Assembly: GCA_019348475.1 (NCBI GenBank) | Contig: JAHWJJ010000037.1 | Coordinates: forward strand, 1-16,030 | Source of the DNA: Gemmatimonadota bacterium | GTDB taxonomy: Bacteria > Gemmatimonadota > Gemmatimonadetes > Longimicrobiales > Longimicrobiaceae | Direction of reading: 5' to 3' | DNA: 16,030 nt | Shown: positions 9,031-16,030 of the stretch, piece after piece | Layout of the letters: every line of letters starts with the position of its first letter | Numbering within the stretch: position 1 is the first letter of the stretch | The notes under the pieces: model-generated | Seen by the model: the letters and a program-made list of their open reading frames with translations, nothing else | Told to the model about the DNA's origin: nothing | Databases searched by the model: none | Made by a program: the position numbers and the translations under genes

Positions 9031-9076
9031 CGCCGGTACACCCCGTGACGACCGGCGAACCAGACGAGAGAAAGCA

Positions 9077-10837
9077 GTGCCGATCAACCGACCCCTCGCG
9101 TGCACCACCGCCGCGCTGGCGGCGCTCGCCGCTGGCTGTGCGCCCGCGGCCACCGTGCGGCAGGCGCCGCCGGCTGCCGCGCAGGCCGGCGCGGAAACGT
9201 ACTCCGCGCCCGCCGTGCTTCCGCTGCGCTTCACCGCGCAGCCCACGGTGCCGCAGATCACCCCGCGCGACCTGATGAGCCGCCTGTACACGATCGCCGA
9301 CGACTCCATGATGGGGCGGCAGGCGGGGCACCGCGGCAACTACATGGCCACGGAGTACATCGCCGCCGAGTTCCGCCGCATGGGGCTGGAGCCCGCGGGG
9401 GAAAACGGGACGTTCTTCCAGACCATCCCCCTCACCATCACGCGGCTGGCGCCGGGCGCGGCGCTTTCCGTGGACGGAGCGGCGCTGCGGCTGGGGAACG
9501 ACTGGGTTCCACTGCCGCACCTGGAGACGCGCTTTACCTACGTGCCGCGGATGCAGCTGCGGGACGCGCCCGTCGTGTTCGGCGGGCGCCTGGGCGGGGC
9601 GATGATCAGCGACGCGCAGGCCGCGGGCAAGGTGGTGGTGATGCTGCCGCCCATCGTCGGTGGCGCGGTGAACTACCGCGTATGGCTGGTGCCGCAGCCG
9701 GAGCTGCCCAGCGCGGCCGCCATCGTGGTGCCCTCGGTGGACATCTCGTCGCAGAGCCTGCGCAACCTGCCGTTCGCCCAGTCGAGCGGGCTGACCGAGC
9801 CCGGCCGCATCCCCACGCGCGGGCCGGCGGGTGTGCTGGTGACGGCGGAGGCCGCGCGGCGCATGCTGGGGGCGGACCCCGCCACGCTGCAGCCCGGCGC
9901 GGCGGGGCGGGCCCGGGTGAGCGGCGCCTTCGACTACGCGCCGCGCGCGGTTGAGGCGCCCGCCCGCAACGTGGTGGCCATCCTGCGCGGCAGCGACCCG
10001 GCCGTGAACCGGCAGTACGTGGGGATCAGCGCCCACAACGACCACGAGGGGATCGCGGACCGCGCCGTCGACCACGACAGCACCGTCGCCTACAACACGG
10101 TCATGCGGCCGCAGGGCGCCAACGACCCCGTGGGCACGCCCACCCCTGAGCAGTGGGCGCGCATCCGGGCGCTGCGCGAGAGGCTGTCGGCGGACGGCAC
10201 GCGGATGGACAGCATCTACAACGGCGCGGACGACGACGGCAGCGGCACCGCGGCGCTGCTGGAGATCGCCGAGGCCATGGCCACCGCCCGCACCCGGCCG
10301 CGGCGCTCCATCCTCTTCATCAGCCACACGGCCGAAGAGTCGGGGCTGCTGGGCGCCGAGCACTTCACCGAGAACCCCACCGTGCCGCGCGATTCCATCG
10401 TCGCGGTGCTGAACATGGACATGGTGGGGCACGGGCGCGCCGAGGAAGTGCGCGGCGGCGGCCCCTACAGCATCCAGATGATCGGCTCGCGGCGCCTGAG
10501 CACCGAGCTGGGCGACCTGATCGACGCGCTGAACGCGCGGCGCACCCCGCCCATGGTGCCGGACTACTCGTGGGACGCGGCGGGGCACCCGGCCAACCGC
10601 TACTGCCGCAGCGACCACTTCATGTACGCGCGCTTCGGCATCCCCATCACCTACTTTTCGCTGGGGTACCATCCCCACTACCACATGGTGACCGACGAGC
10701 CGCAGTACATCGACTACGACCACACGGCACGGGTCGCGTCGTTCCTGCACGACATCGCGCTGGAGGTGGCCAACCGCCCCGCGCGCCTGGTGGTGGATGG
10801 CCCGCGGCAGGACCCGAACGCGCCGTGCCGGCAGTAG
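9077..10837 (+). CDS. M28 family metallopeptidase lipoprotein with PA domain insertion
   Basis: A 586-residue predicted lipoprotein. From the GTG at 9077 the signal peptide ends LAALAAGC, with Cys21 as lipidation site. A protease-associated (PA) domain is inserted at roughly 150-300 (AAGKVVVMLPP, GPAGVLVTAEAA). The M28 di-zinc aminopeptidase core is complete: His320 in HNDHEG, bridging Asp386 in GADDDGSG, catalytic Glu420 and Glu421 in HTAEESGLLG, Asp448 in LNMDMVG and His536 in HYHMVTDE. It should remove N-terminal residues from peptides in the periplasm or at the outer membrane. The start is chosen because the lipoprotein signal begins there and GAGAG lies just upstream. It is monocistronic between its own promoter candidate and a weak terminator. 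The M28 fold also includes carboxypeptidases and glutaminyl cyclases; an aminopeptidase is the likeliest. Confidence 0.94.
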   Translation: MPINRPLACTTAALAALAAGCAPAATVRQAPPAAAQAGAETYSAPAVLPLRFTAQPTVPQITPRDLMSRLYTIADDSMMGRQAGHRGNYMATEYIAAEFRRMGLEPAGENGTFFQTIPLTITRLAPGAALSVDGAALRLGNDWVPLPHLETRFTYVPRMQLRDAPVVFGGRLGGAMISDAQAAGKVVVMLPPIVGGAVNYRVWLVPQPELPSAAAIVVPSVDISSQSLRNLPFAQSSGLTEPGRIPTRGPAGVLVTAEAARRMLGADPATLQPGAAGRARVSGAFDYAPRAVEAPARNVVAILRGSDPAVNRQYVGISAHNDHEGIADRAVDHDSTVAYNTVMRPQGANDPVGTPTPEQWARIRALRERLSADGTRMDSIYNGADDDGSGTAALLEIAEAMATARTRPRRSILFISHTAEESGLLGAEHFTENPTVPRDSIVAVLNMDMVGHGRAEEVRGGGPYSIQMIGSRRLSTELGDLIDALNARRTPPMVPDYSWDAAGHPANRYCRSDHFMYARFGIPITYFSLGYHPHYHMVTDEPQYIDYDHTARVASFLHDIALEVANRPARLVVDGPRQDPNAPCRQ

Positions 10838-10904
10838 CGGGAACCGATCCGGGGGCCCCACGCACGGCCGGCGGCGGCGGCGGAGTGTGATTTCCGCTGG
10901 CGCC

Positions 10905-10930
10905 GCCCGGCCGCGGGTGAAGGGCCGGGC
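10905..10930 (+). terminator. Possible weak terminator of the M28 peptidase gene
   Basis: GCCCGGCC (10905-10912) can pair with GGCCGGGC (10923-10930) around a 10-base loop, about 68 bases after the stop. The T run is minimal, so the role is uncertain. Confidence 0.35.
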
Positions 10931-11237
10931 GCTTCCATGAGGAGGACCAACGAAGGTCATGACGATCCGTCGCGGCCCGCGGCGACGGGAGAGGAGCGGC
11001 CAGCGGGGGCGAGGATCGGCTTCGCCGCCGTCGGGGCACCGACGGCGGCGCTGCTGTCGCGGGCATGCGAAGCGGGCCGATCCGCCGGGCCCGCGGGAGG
11101 GGCCGATGCCGTGCTCTCCCCCGGCCGCGGCCTTCGACAGGACGAGAAATAGTACGCAGAGGGACGGCGCGCGCCCCGGATGCGCCGCGGCGATCATTTT
11201 GTTTCTCCATCCCATTCCGCCTGTTGTGACGGCGCGT

Positions 11238-11243
11238 TATACT
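11238..11243 (+). promoter_or_regulatory. Candidate -10 element for the GGDEF/EAL gene
   Basis: TATACT lies about 114 bases before the ATG in the least GC-rich part of the interval. No good -35 is found at the usual distance, so the call is tentative. Confidence 0.25.
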
Positions 11244-11356
11244 TGTTCGTCATCACCCCCGTCCCACCTTGTTGCCATCCCTTCCGGCCGAAGCGCGCCG
11301 GACCGGCGCGAACGCCGCGGGATTCGGGTCCCCCCAGGTTCCCAGGCACTTCCGTG

Positions 11357-13546
11357 ATGCTGCTGGATGCGCCCCCCGGCGCAGAGCTCGGCACGCTGCT
11401 GGCCGAAAGCGACACGCCCGAAGCAGGCTTCGAGCGGCTGGCGTCGTTCGCGGCGCGGCTGCTGCACGTTCCCGTCTCCGTCATCTCCCTGGTAGGCACC
11501 GACCGCCCCTTCAGCGCGGGCGAGCCCGGCGACGCCTGGCGCATGCGCCGCGAGGCGCCGCTGTCGCGCTCGCTGTGCGGCGAAGCGGTGAGCAGCGGCG
11601 CGCCGCTGGTGCTGGCGGACGCCCGCGAGCACCCCGCCGTGCGCCGCAACCCGGCCGTGTGGCTGGGTGAGGTGGGCTACGCCGGGATCCCGTTCCGCCG
11701 CGCGGACGGGGAGGTGGCGGGCGCGCTGTGCGTGGCCGACGGGCGGCCCCGCGAATGGACGGCGGAAGAAGTGGACCTGCTGGTTTCGCTGGCCCGCTTC
11801 GCCGCGCTGCTGGTGTCGCAGCAGGGCGGCGCGCCGGCCATCCAGCAGGTGCTGGCGCAGGCGGCGCGCAGCGCCAGCGGCAGCGTGAACCTGCGGATGC
11901 TGCGCAAGGCGGTGGAGACCATGCAGCTGGGCGTCACCATCACCGACATGCGCGGGCGCATTCTGTACAGCAACCCGGCTGACGCCCACATGCACGGGTA
12001 CACGCCCGACGAGCTGGCGGGGCAGCACGCGCGGGTGTTCGCCCCGGCGGAGCACGCGCGGCCGCTGGACGCGGGGCGGATGAACGAGGCGGGCAGCTGG
12101 AGCCGCGAGACGGTGAACGTGCGCAAGGACGGCTCTACCTTTCCCGTGCTGCTGCGCTCGGACGTGGTTCGCGACGCGGCGGGGCGGCCGGTGGCGCTGG
12201 TTACCTGCTGCGAAGACCTTACGCACCGCAAGCGGCTGGAGCGCGAGCTGCTGCGCAACGCCTTCTACGACCCGGTCACCGAGCTCCCCAACCGCGGGCT
12301 GCTGAACCACCGGCTGGACCTGGCCCTGGACGCGGCCCGCCGCGACGGACACCGGTTCGCCGTGCTGGCCGTCGAGCTGGACCGCATTCAGCTGGTGCAC
12401 GACAGCCTGGGGCGCACCGCCGGCGACGAGCTGCTGGCCGGCGCCGCGTCGCGGCTGCGCGAGTGCGCGCCGGCGGACGCCATGGTGGCGTACCTGGGCG
12501 GCGACCAGTTCGCCATCCTGCTGGACGGGGTGTCGGGGGTGGGAGATGCCACGCGGGTGGCCACCTGCGTGCACCAGATGCTGGCGCAGCCGCTGCGGGC
12601 GGCGGGGCGCGAGGTGTTCTCCGGCGCCAGCGTGGGAATCGTGCTGAGCGGGCCGGGCTACGAGCAGTCGGAAGACGTGCTGCGCGACGCGTCCATCGCC
12701 ATGGTGCGCGCGCGGTCGACGGCGCACGGGCAGTACCACGTGTTCGACCCCGCCATGCACGCCGAGGCCATGGCGCGGCTGCAGCTGGAGACGGACCTGC
12801 GCCGCGCGCTGGAGCGCGGCGAGATGTGCGTGTTCTACCAGCCCATCGTGCACCTGGGAACCGGGCGCATCACGGGATTCGAGGCGCTGGTCCGGTGGCG
12901 GCACCCGCAGCGCGGGCTGGTGATGCCGGACGACTTCGTCCCGCTGGCCGAGGAGACCGGGCTCATCCTCCCCATCGGCCTGTGGGTGCTGGAGGAGGCG
13001 TGCCGCACGCTGCACCGCTGGCAGGCGCGCCCGGGCGGCGAGGCGCTCAAGATGGCGGTGAACCTGTCCGCGCGTCAGTTCTCGCAGCCCGACCTGGTGG
13101 AGCGGGTACGCCGCATCCTGCGCAGGACCGGCGTAGAGCCCCGCGCGCTGGAGCTGGAGATCACGGAAAGCGTGATCCTGCAGCACTCCACCGCGGTGAT
13201 GGACACGCTGCGGCGGATGAAGGAGATGGGGGTGCAGCTGCACGTGGACGATTTCGGCACCGGCTACTCGTCGCTCAGCTATCTGCACCGCCTGCCGCTG
13301 GACGCGCTCAAGATCGACCGTTCCTTCGTCAGCGGCGCCGACGCGGGAAGCCTGCAGATCGTGCGCACCATCGTGGCGATGGCGCGGGCGCTGGGGGTGG
13401 CGGTGGTGAGCGAGGGGATCGAGAGCGCCGAGCTGCTGGACGAGCTGCGGTCGCTGCAGTGCGAGTACGGCCAGGGATTCTTCTTCTGCCGCCCCGTGGC
13501 GGCGGAGGAGATCGAGACGCTGTTCGCGACCGATCCGAGCTGGTAG
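11357..13546 (+). CDS. GAF-PAS-GGDEF-EAL protein, probable c-di-GMP phosphodiesterase
   Basis: A 729-residue cytoplasmic signalling protein without membrane segments. Domains in order: GAF (about 15-165), PAS with PAC (about 180-300), GGDEF (about 305-460) and EAL (about 475-725). The GGDEF signature is degenerate, GGDQF at 381-385; the upstream helix reads VHDSLGRTAGD instead of the usual NDxxGHxxGD, and no RxxD inhibitory site is seen, so cyclase activity is doubtful. The EAL half keeps the catalytic set: Glu509-Ala-Leu, Asn569, Glu601, Asp631-Asp632, Lys652, Glu686 and Gln706. It should therefore hydrolyse cyclic di-GMP, with the GGDEF domain perhaps sensing GTP, as known for some relatives. 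The GAF and PAS inputs have no diagnostic cofactor residues. The ATG at 11357 directly precedes the GAF domain; a GTG lies one codon before. A strong terminator follows. Confidence 0.93.
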   Translation: MLLDAPPGAELGTLLAESDTPEAGFERLASFAARLLHVPVSVISLVGTDRPFSAGEPGDAWRMRREAPLSRSLCGEAVSSGAPLVLADAREHPAVRRNPAVWLGEVGYAGIPFRRADGEVAGALCVADGRPREWTAEEVDLLVSLARFAALLVSQQGGAPAIQQVLAQAARSASGSVNLRMLRKAVETMQLGVTITDMRGRILYSNPADAHMHGYTPDELAGQHARVFAPAEHARPLDAGRMNEAGSWSRETVNVRKDGSTFPVLLRSDVVRDAAGRPVALVTCCEDLTHRKRLERELLRNAFYDPVTELPNRGLLNHRLDLALDAARRDGHRFAVLAVELDRIQLVHDSLGRTAGDELLAGAASRLRECAPADAMVAYLGGDQFAILLDGVSGVGDATRVATCVHQMLAQPLRAAGREVFSGASVGIVLSGPGYEQSEDVLRDASIAMVRARSTAHGQYHVFDPAMHAEAMARLQLETDLRRALERGEMCVFYQPIVHLGTGRITGFEALVRWRHPQRGLVMPDDFVPLAEETGLILPIGLWVLEEACRTLHRWQARPGGEALKMAVNLSARQFSQPDLVERVRRILRRTGVEPRALELEITESVILQHSTAVMDTLRRMKEMGVQLHVDDFGTGYSSLSYLHRLPLDALKIDRSFVSGADAGSLQIVRTIVAMARALGVAVVSEGIESAELLDELRSLQCEYGQGFFFCRPVAAEEIETLFATDPSW

Positions 13547-13575
13547 CGCGGGATCGACGGCGGCAGCACGAGGTT

Positions 13576-13613
13576 GGCCGGGAGCGGCGGATGCTCCCGG
13601 CCTCTTTCGTTTG
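13576..13613 (+). terminator. Intrinsic terminator of the GGDEF/EAL gene
   Basis: GGCCGGGAGC (13576-13585) pairs perfectly with GCTCCCGGCC (13593-13602) around a 7-base loop and is followed by the T-rich TCTTTCGTTTG. It starts 30 bases after the stop. Confidence 0.88.
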
Positions 13614-13663
13614 CAGATGTTCTACCAAAGCCGCCGATCTTCTGTGCAGAGCCCCAGAAGCAT

Positions 13664-13754
13664 CACGCGGAGGACGCGGAGGAACGGAGTGAGGACGCGG
13701 AGAACGGACGGAGCTCTCCGCGTCCTCTTTCTTTTCCTCCGCGTCCTCCGCGTG
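13664..13754. repeat. Nested palindromic element, 91 bp
   Basis: The outer arms 13664-13684 and 13734-13754 are perfect 21-bp inverted repeats built from the word ACGCGGAGG. Inside them a second perfect 13-bp inverted repeat, GAGGACGCGGAGA (13691-13703) and TCTCCGCGTCCTC (13715-13727), forms an inner hairpin. The element sits between the convergent GGDEF/EAL gene and the 63-residue gene and could act as a two-way transcription stop. Confidence 0.8.
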
Positions 13755-13799
13755 AAATCCGTTACGTTCGCTCGCGGTGCACGGTGATGCCGCGGGCGA

Positions 13800-13991
13800 T
13801 CAGTCGCCGGCGCCGTCCGGGTTCGCACCGGTGCGCGGCTGAACCCAGTACGTCTGCTTGTGGCCCAGCGCCTCGAACCGGCGCTGCTCCGCCTCCGCCG
13901 CCCGCACCGAATCGAACGCGGCGATGAGAAAGCGGTTGCCGTTGTCGTCCTGGCGCCACAGCTCCCAGGCGGTCGCGTCCGCGTTGCTCAT
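13800..13991 (-). CDS. Small conserved-looking protein of unknown function (63 aa)
   Basis: A 63-residue soluble protein. The pattern WELWRQDDNGNRFLIAAF followed by an AEAEQRRFEALGHK helix and HKQTYWVQPR is one I recognise as a recurring small hypothetical family in GC-rich bacteria, with the word order WRQDDxGNRFL and HKQTYW. Its predicted layout is strand-strand-helix-strand, which is compatible with a compact SPOR- or ACT-sized fold; that is only a guess. No signal peptide, membrane segment or metal site is visible. The start ATG at 13991 lies 20 bases after the TesA-like gene upstream on the same strand, so the two are probably co-transcribed. The function is unknown. Confidence 0.68.
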   Translation of the reverse strand: MSNADATAWELWRQDDNGNRFLIAAFDSVRAAEAEQRRFEALGHKQTYWVQPRTGANPDGAGD

Positions 13992-14011
13992 TCCCGATCT
14001 CGCCCCTGCTG

Positions 14012-14761
14012 CTACGCCCGGTCAGCGGCGCCGGTGCTCGCCGGTGGCTCGCGGAGGATCGGCTCCAGCGTTTCCCACACGGTCGCCGCCACGCGCTGGT
14101 GCCCCTTCTCGTTGGGGTGGATGCCGTCCGCCAGGTTCATCGCCGTGTCGGCGGCTACGCCTTCCAGCAGAAAGGGGATGAAGGCCACCTGGTTCTCCCG
14201 CGCCAGCTCGGGAAAGGTCGCGTTGAACTGGTCCACGTACCCCACGCCCAGGTTGGGGGCGGCCAGCATCCCCGCCAGCACGATGCGCGCGTCGGGCCGG
14301 GCGGCGCGCACGGTGTCGATGATCCCCTGGATGTTGGCGCGCATGGTGTCCAGGTTGGCGCCCGTCAGCATGTCGTTGGCCCCCGTCTCGATCACCAGCA
14401 CGTCGAAGGGCTGCCTGATGAGCCAGCTGCGCACCCGCTGCAGCGCCCCCGCGCTCTTTTCGCCGCTGAGCCCCGCGTTCACCACCTCCCACGGCAGCCC
14501 GGCGGAGTCGATCTTCTGCTGGATGATCGCGGGATACGCGTCCTCGCGCTCCAGGCCGTAGCCGTCCGTGAGGCTGGTGCCCAGGAACATGACGATGCGG
14601 CGCTCCGCGGCGGACGGAGATCGCTCCGCCGGCGCCGCCGCGGAGCCGCCCGCGGAGGGCGGCTGGTTGCTTTCGGCGCGCCCGCACCCAAAGATCAGGA
14701 AAGGCAGGACGAGGGCCCACCACGGGCGGGTGCGGGGCACGAACGGCGTGACGATGCTCAT
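14012..14761 (-). CDS. tesA: TesA-like SGNH hydrolase (arylesterase/lysophospholipase), probable lipoprotein
   Basis: A 249-residue exported hydrolase of the SGNH/GDSL superfamily. The N-terminal segment has a hydrophobic core and ends LIFGC, a probable lipobox at Cys26 with an unusual Phe at -2. Block I reads LGTSLTDGYGL, where the usual GDSL is GTSL; the nucleophile Ser63 is kept. Block II is NAGLSGEKSAG, block III GANDM with the oxyanion-hole Asn, and block V DGIHPNEKGH, giving Asp212 and His215. Homologues are the TesA thioesterase I/lysophospholipase L1 family of the periplasm. The gene is divergent from an ABC ATPase and permease pair and overlaps its start by 8 bases, the same neighbourhood as E. 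coli tesA with ybbA-ybbP. The two probably act together on lipids or other hydrophobic compounds; the substrate is inferred. Confidence 0.9.
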   Translation of the reverse strand: MSIVTPFVPRTRPWWALVLPFLIFGCGRAESNQPPSAGGSAAAPAERSPSAAERRIVMFLGTSLTDGYGLEREDAYPAIIQQKIDSAGLPWEVVNAGLSGEKSAGALQRVRSWLIRQPFDVLVIETGANDMLTGANLDTMRANIQGIIDTVRAARPDARIVLAGMLAAPNLGVGYVDQFNATFPELARENQVAFIPFLLEGVAADTAMNLADGIHPNEKGHQRVAATVWETLEPILREPPASTGAADRA

Positions 14762-15428
14762 TGCGGACGATCTCCAGAAAACCTATCGCAGCGGCGGGCG
14801 GCCGCTGTCGGCGCTACGGAACGTAAGCCTTCGCGTACAGCCGGGCGAGACGGTGGCCATCGTCGGCCCCTCCGGCAGCGGCAAGACCACGCTGCTGGGC
14901 CTGCTCGCCGGGCTGGACCGGCCCACCGGCGGCCGCGTGCTGCTGGACGGCACCGACCTGGGCACGCTGTCGGAAGACGACCGCGCCCGGCTGCGACGCG
15001 AGAAGATCGGCTTCGTCTTCCAGTCGTTCCAGCTCATCCCCACGCTCACCGCGCGGGAGAACGTCGCGGTTCCGCTCGACCTCGCGGGCACCGGCGGCGG
15101 CGCCGCGCGCGCGGACGAACTGCTGGAACGCGTGGGGCTGGGCGGGCGCGGGCACCACTACCCCGCGCAGCTCTCCGGGGGCGAACAGCAGCGGGTGGCG
15201 CTGGCGCGCGCCTTCATCCACCGCCCCTCGATCCTCTTTGCGGACGAGCCCACCGGCAACCTGGATGCCGCCACCGGCGCGCGCATCATCGAGCTGATGA
15301 TGGAGCTGAACCGTGAGGTGGGCACCACCCTGGTGCTGGTGACGCACGACCTGGATCTGGCGGGCCGCGCCCGCCGGATCATCCGCCTGGCGGACGGCGC
15401 CGTGGTCAGCGACCAGGCCGGGCTGTGA
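14754..15428 (+). CDS. ybbA: ABC transporter ATP-binding protein, YbbA/LolD type
   Basis: A 224-residue cytoplasmic ATPase with all nucleotide-binding motifs: Walker A GPSGSGKTT at 38-46, a Q-loop in FVFQSFQLIP, the ABC signature LSGGEQQR at 140-147, Walker B ILFADEP at 160-166 followed by TGNLD, and the switch His198 in VTHDLD. The length and the FQSFQLIPTLTARENV motif place it in the MacB/LolD/YbbA group, which drives mechanotransmission permeases rather than classical import. It is coupled to the downstream permease (its TGA overlaps a GTG). The ATG lies within the 5' end of the divergent TesA-like gene. YbbA is chosen over LolD because of the TesA neighbour; the two are hard to separate by motif alone. 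Confidence 0.93.
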   Translation: MLIADDLQKTYRSGGRPLSALRNVSLRVQPGETVAIVGPSGSGKTTLLGLLAGLDRPTGGRVLLDGTDLGTLSEDDRARLRREKIGFVFQSFQLIPTLTARENVAVPLDLAGTGGGAARADELLERVGLGGRGHHYPAQLSGGEQQRVALARAFIHRPSILFADEPTGNLDAATGARIIELMMELNREVGTTLVLVTHDLDLAGRARRIIRLADGAVVSDQAGL

Positions 15429-16030
15429 GCCTGCGCCCCCTGCTGGCGCTCTCCTGGCGCGAGAGCCGCTTCGCGCGCCGCCGGCTCCTCCTCTTTCTCT
15501 CCTCCATCACCCTGGGCGTGGCCGCGCTGGTGGCCACGCAGTCGTTCGCGGCCAACCTGGCGGCCGGGGTGCGCGACCAGGCGCGCGAGATGATGGGCGC
15601 GGACCTCAGCCTGAGCAGCAACCGCCCCTTCGGGCCGCGGACGGAGGGGGTGCTGGACTCGCTCCGCCGCGCCGGTGTCCCCATGGCGCGGGTGACGTCG
15701 TTCGCGTCCATGGCGCTGGCGGAGCGCACCGGCGGCGCGCGGCTGGCGCAGGTGCGCGCGGTGGAGCCCGGCTACCCCTTCTACGGCGACATCGTCACCG
15801 CGCCGGCGGGGCGCTGGGCGCAGCTGCAGCGCGGGCGCCACGCGCTGGTGGACCCCGCGCTCCTGATCGCGCTGGACGCCCGCGTGGGCGACGCCCTCCA
15901 GCTGGGCGCGGGGCGCTTCACCGGCTTCGGCACGCGGGTCAAGTTGCGGGGCCCGGGGGGGATCGGCTCGCGGGTGGCTCCGCGCGTGTCAATCCCCGCG
16001 CGCCACTTGGGCGTGACGCAGCGCATCCGC
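15425..16030 (+). CDS. ybbP: YbbP-like FtsX/MacB-type permease, N-terminal part (cut by window end)
   Basis: An open frame of 202 codons from the GTG at 15425 to the window end, with no stop. It begins SLRPLLALSWRESRFARRR followed by a transmembrane segment (LLLFLSSITLGVAALVATQSF), then a MacB-like periplasmic domain containing QAREMMGADLSLSS, YPFYGDI, HALVDPALLIALDARVGDALQLG and IPARHL. This is the N-terminal layout of YbbP-type permeases, which have about 800 residues and ten transmembrane segments. The GTG overlaps the ATPase stop, so the pair is translationally coupled. The stretch at about 15920-16000 matches the family less well than its surroundings and includes a run of seven G, so local sequence error is possible. 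Confidence 0.85.
   Translation, partial: MSLRPLLALSWRESRFARRRLLLFLSSITLGVAALVATQSFAANLAAGVRDQAREMMGADLSLSSNRPFGPRTEGVLDSLRRAGVPMARVTSFASMALAERTGGARLAQVRAVEPGYPFYGDIVTAPAGRWAQLQRGRHALVDPALLIALDARVGDALQLGAGRFTGFGTRVKLRGPGGIGSRVAPRVSIPARHLGVTQRIR

Larger units (their letters stand above)
8768..9076. other. Gene-free interval before the M28 peptidase
   Basis: It holds, in order, a dispersed repeat (8819-8893), a 7-bp palindrome ACCGCGG-ATC-CCGCGGT at 8916-8932, a promoter candidate at 9003-9030 and the 5' leader of the peptidase. A reading frame continuous with the peptidase exists from 8807, but the translated stretch has no signal peptide or recognisable domain and contains the repeat, so it is not treated as coding. 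Confidence 0.6.
10838..11356. other. 519-bp gene-free interval rich in stem-loops
   Basis: No convincing gene is seen. It contains several GC-rich hairpins: 10905-10930 (8-bp stem), 10967-10988 (7-bp stem CCGTCGC/GCGACGG), 11023-11050 (perfect 12-bp stem, GGCA loop) and 11072-11094 (7-bp stem GCGGGCC/GGCCCGC). A less GC-rich stretch at about 11195-11250 probably carries the promoter of the downstream signalling gene. Open frames here are arginine- and proline-rich and lack family features. Confidence 0.6.

Noticed and set aside
8807..9076. N-terminal extension of the M28 peptidase to an upstream ATG
   Set aside because: It would bury the lipoprotein signal peptide, and it includes the dispersed repeat and the promoter candidate.
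7931..11215. 1094-codon open frame on the minus strand across the serpin and M28 genes
   Set aside because: Antisense shadow caused by high GC content; no domain recognised, and both strands' sense genes are well supported.
10959..11357. 132-codon frame after a GGAGG motif
   Set aside because: The translation is Arg/Pro-rich without pattern, it crosses several hairpins and ends at the start of the next gene; no family resemblance.

Overview
The window is GC-rich, tightly packed bacterial chromosome. The gene content (many lipoproteins, a small TonB-plug-like lipoprotein, GTG starts, octamer tracts and GC-rich palindromes between genes) most resembles Gemmatimonadota, perhaps the Longimicrobium group. 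That placement comes from recognition of style and families, not from a marker gene, and is moderate at best. No rRNA, tRNA, CRISPR array, integrase or transposase is visible.

Layout. Positions 72-656 (-) encode a guanine-deaminase-like cytidine deaminase fold enzyme. It is divergent from 827-4855 (+), a translationally coupled operon for the three subunits of a xanthine-dehydrogenase-type molybdenum hydroxylase (Mo, 2Fe-2S and FAD subunits) followed by a DUF2461 gene. Together they suggest guanine to xanthine to urate conversion. Positions 5077-6642 (-) encode a Fic protein with an N-terminal AbiEi-like, winged-helix-like region. Two inward-facing arrays of a 23-bp CTAC-N7-CTAC-N8 repeat flank it, at 4865-4933 and 6668-6783. 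I consider this the most unusual element of the window. Positions 6833-7216 (-) encode a TonB-plug-like lipoprotein, separated by an octamer repeat tract from a secreted serpin (7391-8698, +) that ends in a strong hairpin. A dispersed repeat and a good promoter candidate precede an M28 metallopeptidase lipoprotein (9077-10837, +).

After a 519-bp gene-free, hairpin-rich stretch comes a GAF-PAS-GGDEF-EAL signalling protein (11357-13546, +). Its cyclase motif is degenerate and its phosphodiesterase residues are intact. It ends in a canonical terminator followed by a nested 91-bp palindrome. On the minus strand are a 63-residue conserved-looking protein (13800-13991) and a TesA-like SGNH lipoprotein (14012-14761). 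The latter overlaps head to head with a YbbA/LolD-type ABC ATPase (14754-15428, +), which is coupled to a YbbP-like permease cut by the window end. This tesA / ybbA-ybbP order is the one known from Escherichia coli.

Working picture: a purine salvage or catabolism module, a self-contained Fic toxin-like cassette with possible operator or terminal repeats, an envelope protease and protease-inhibitor region, a c-di-GMP phosphodiesterase sensor and an envelope lipid-handling divergon. All functional calls rest on motifs read by eye.
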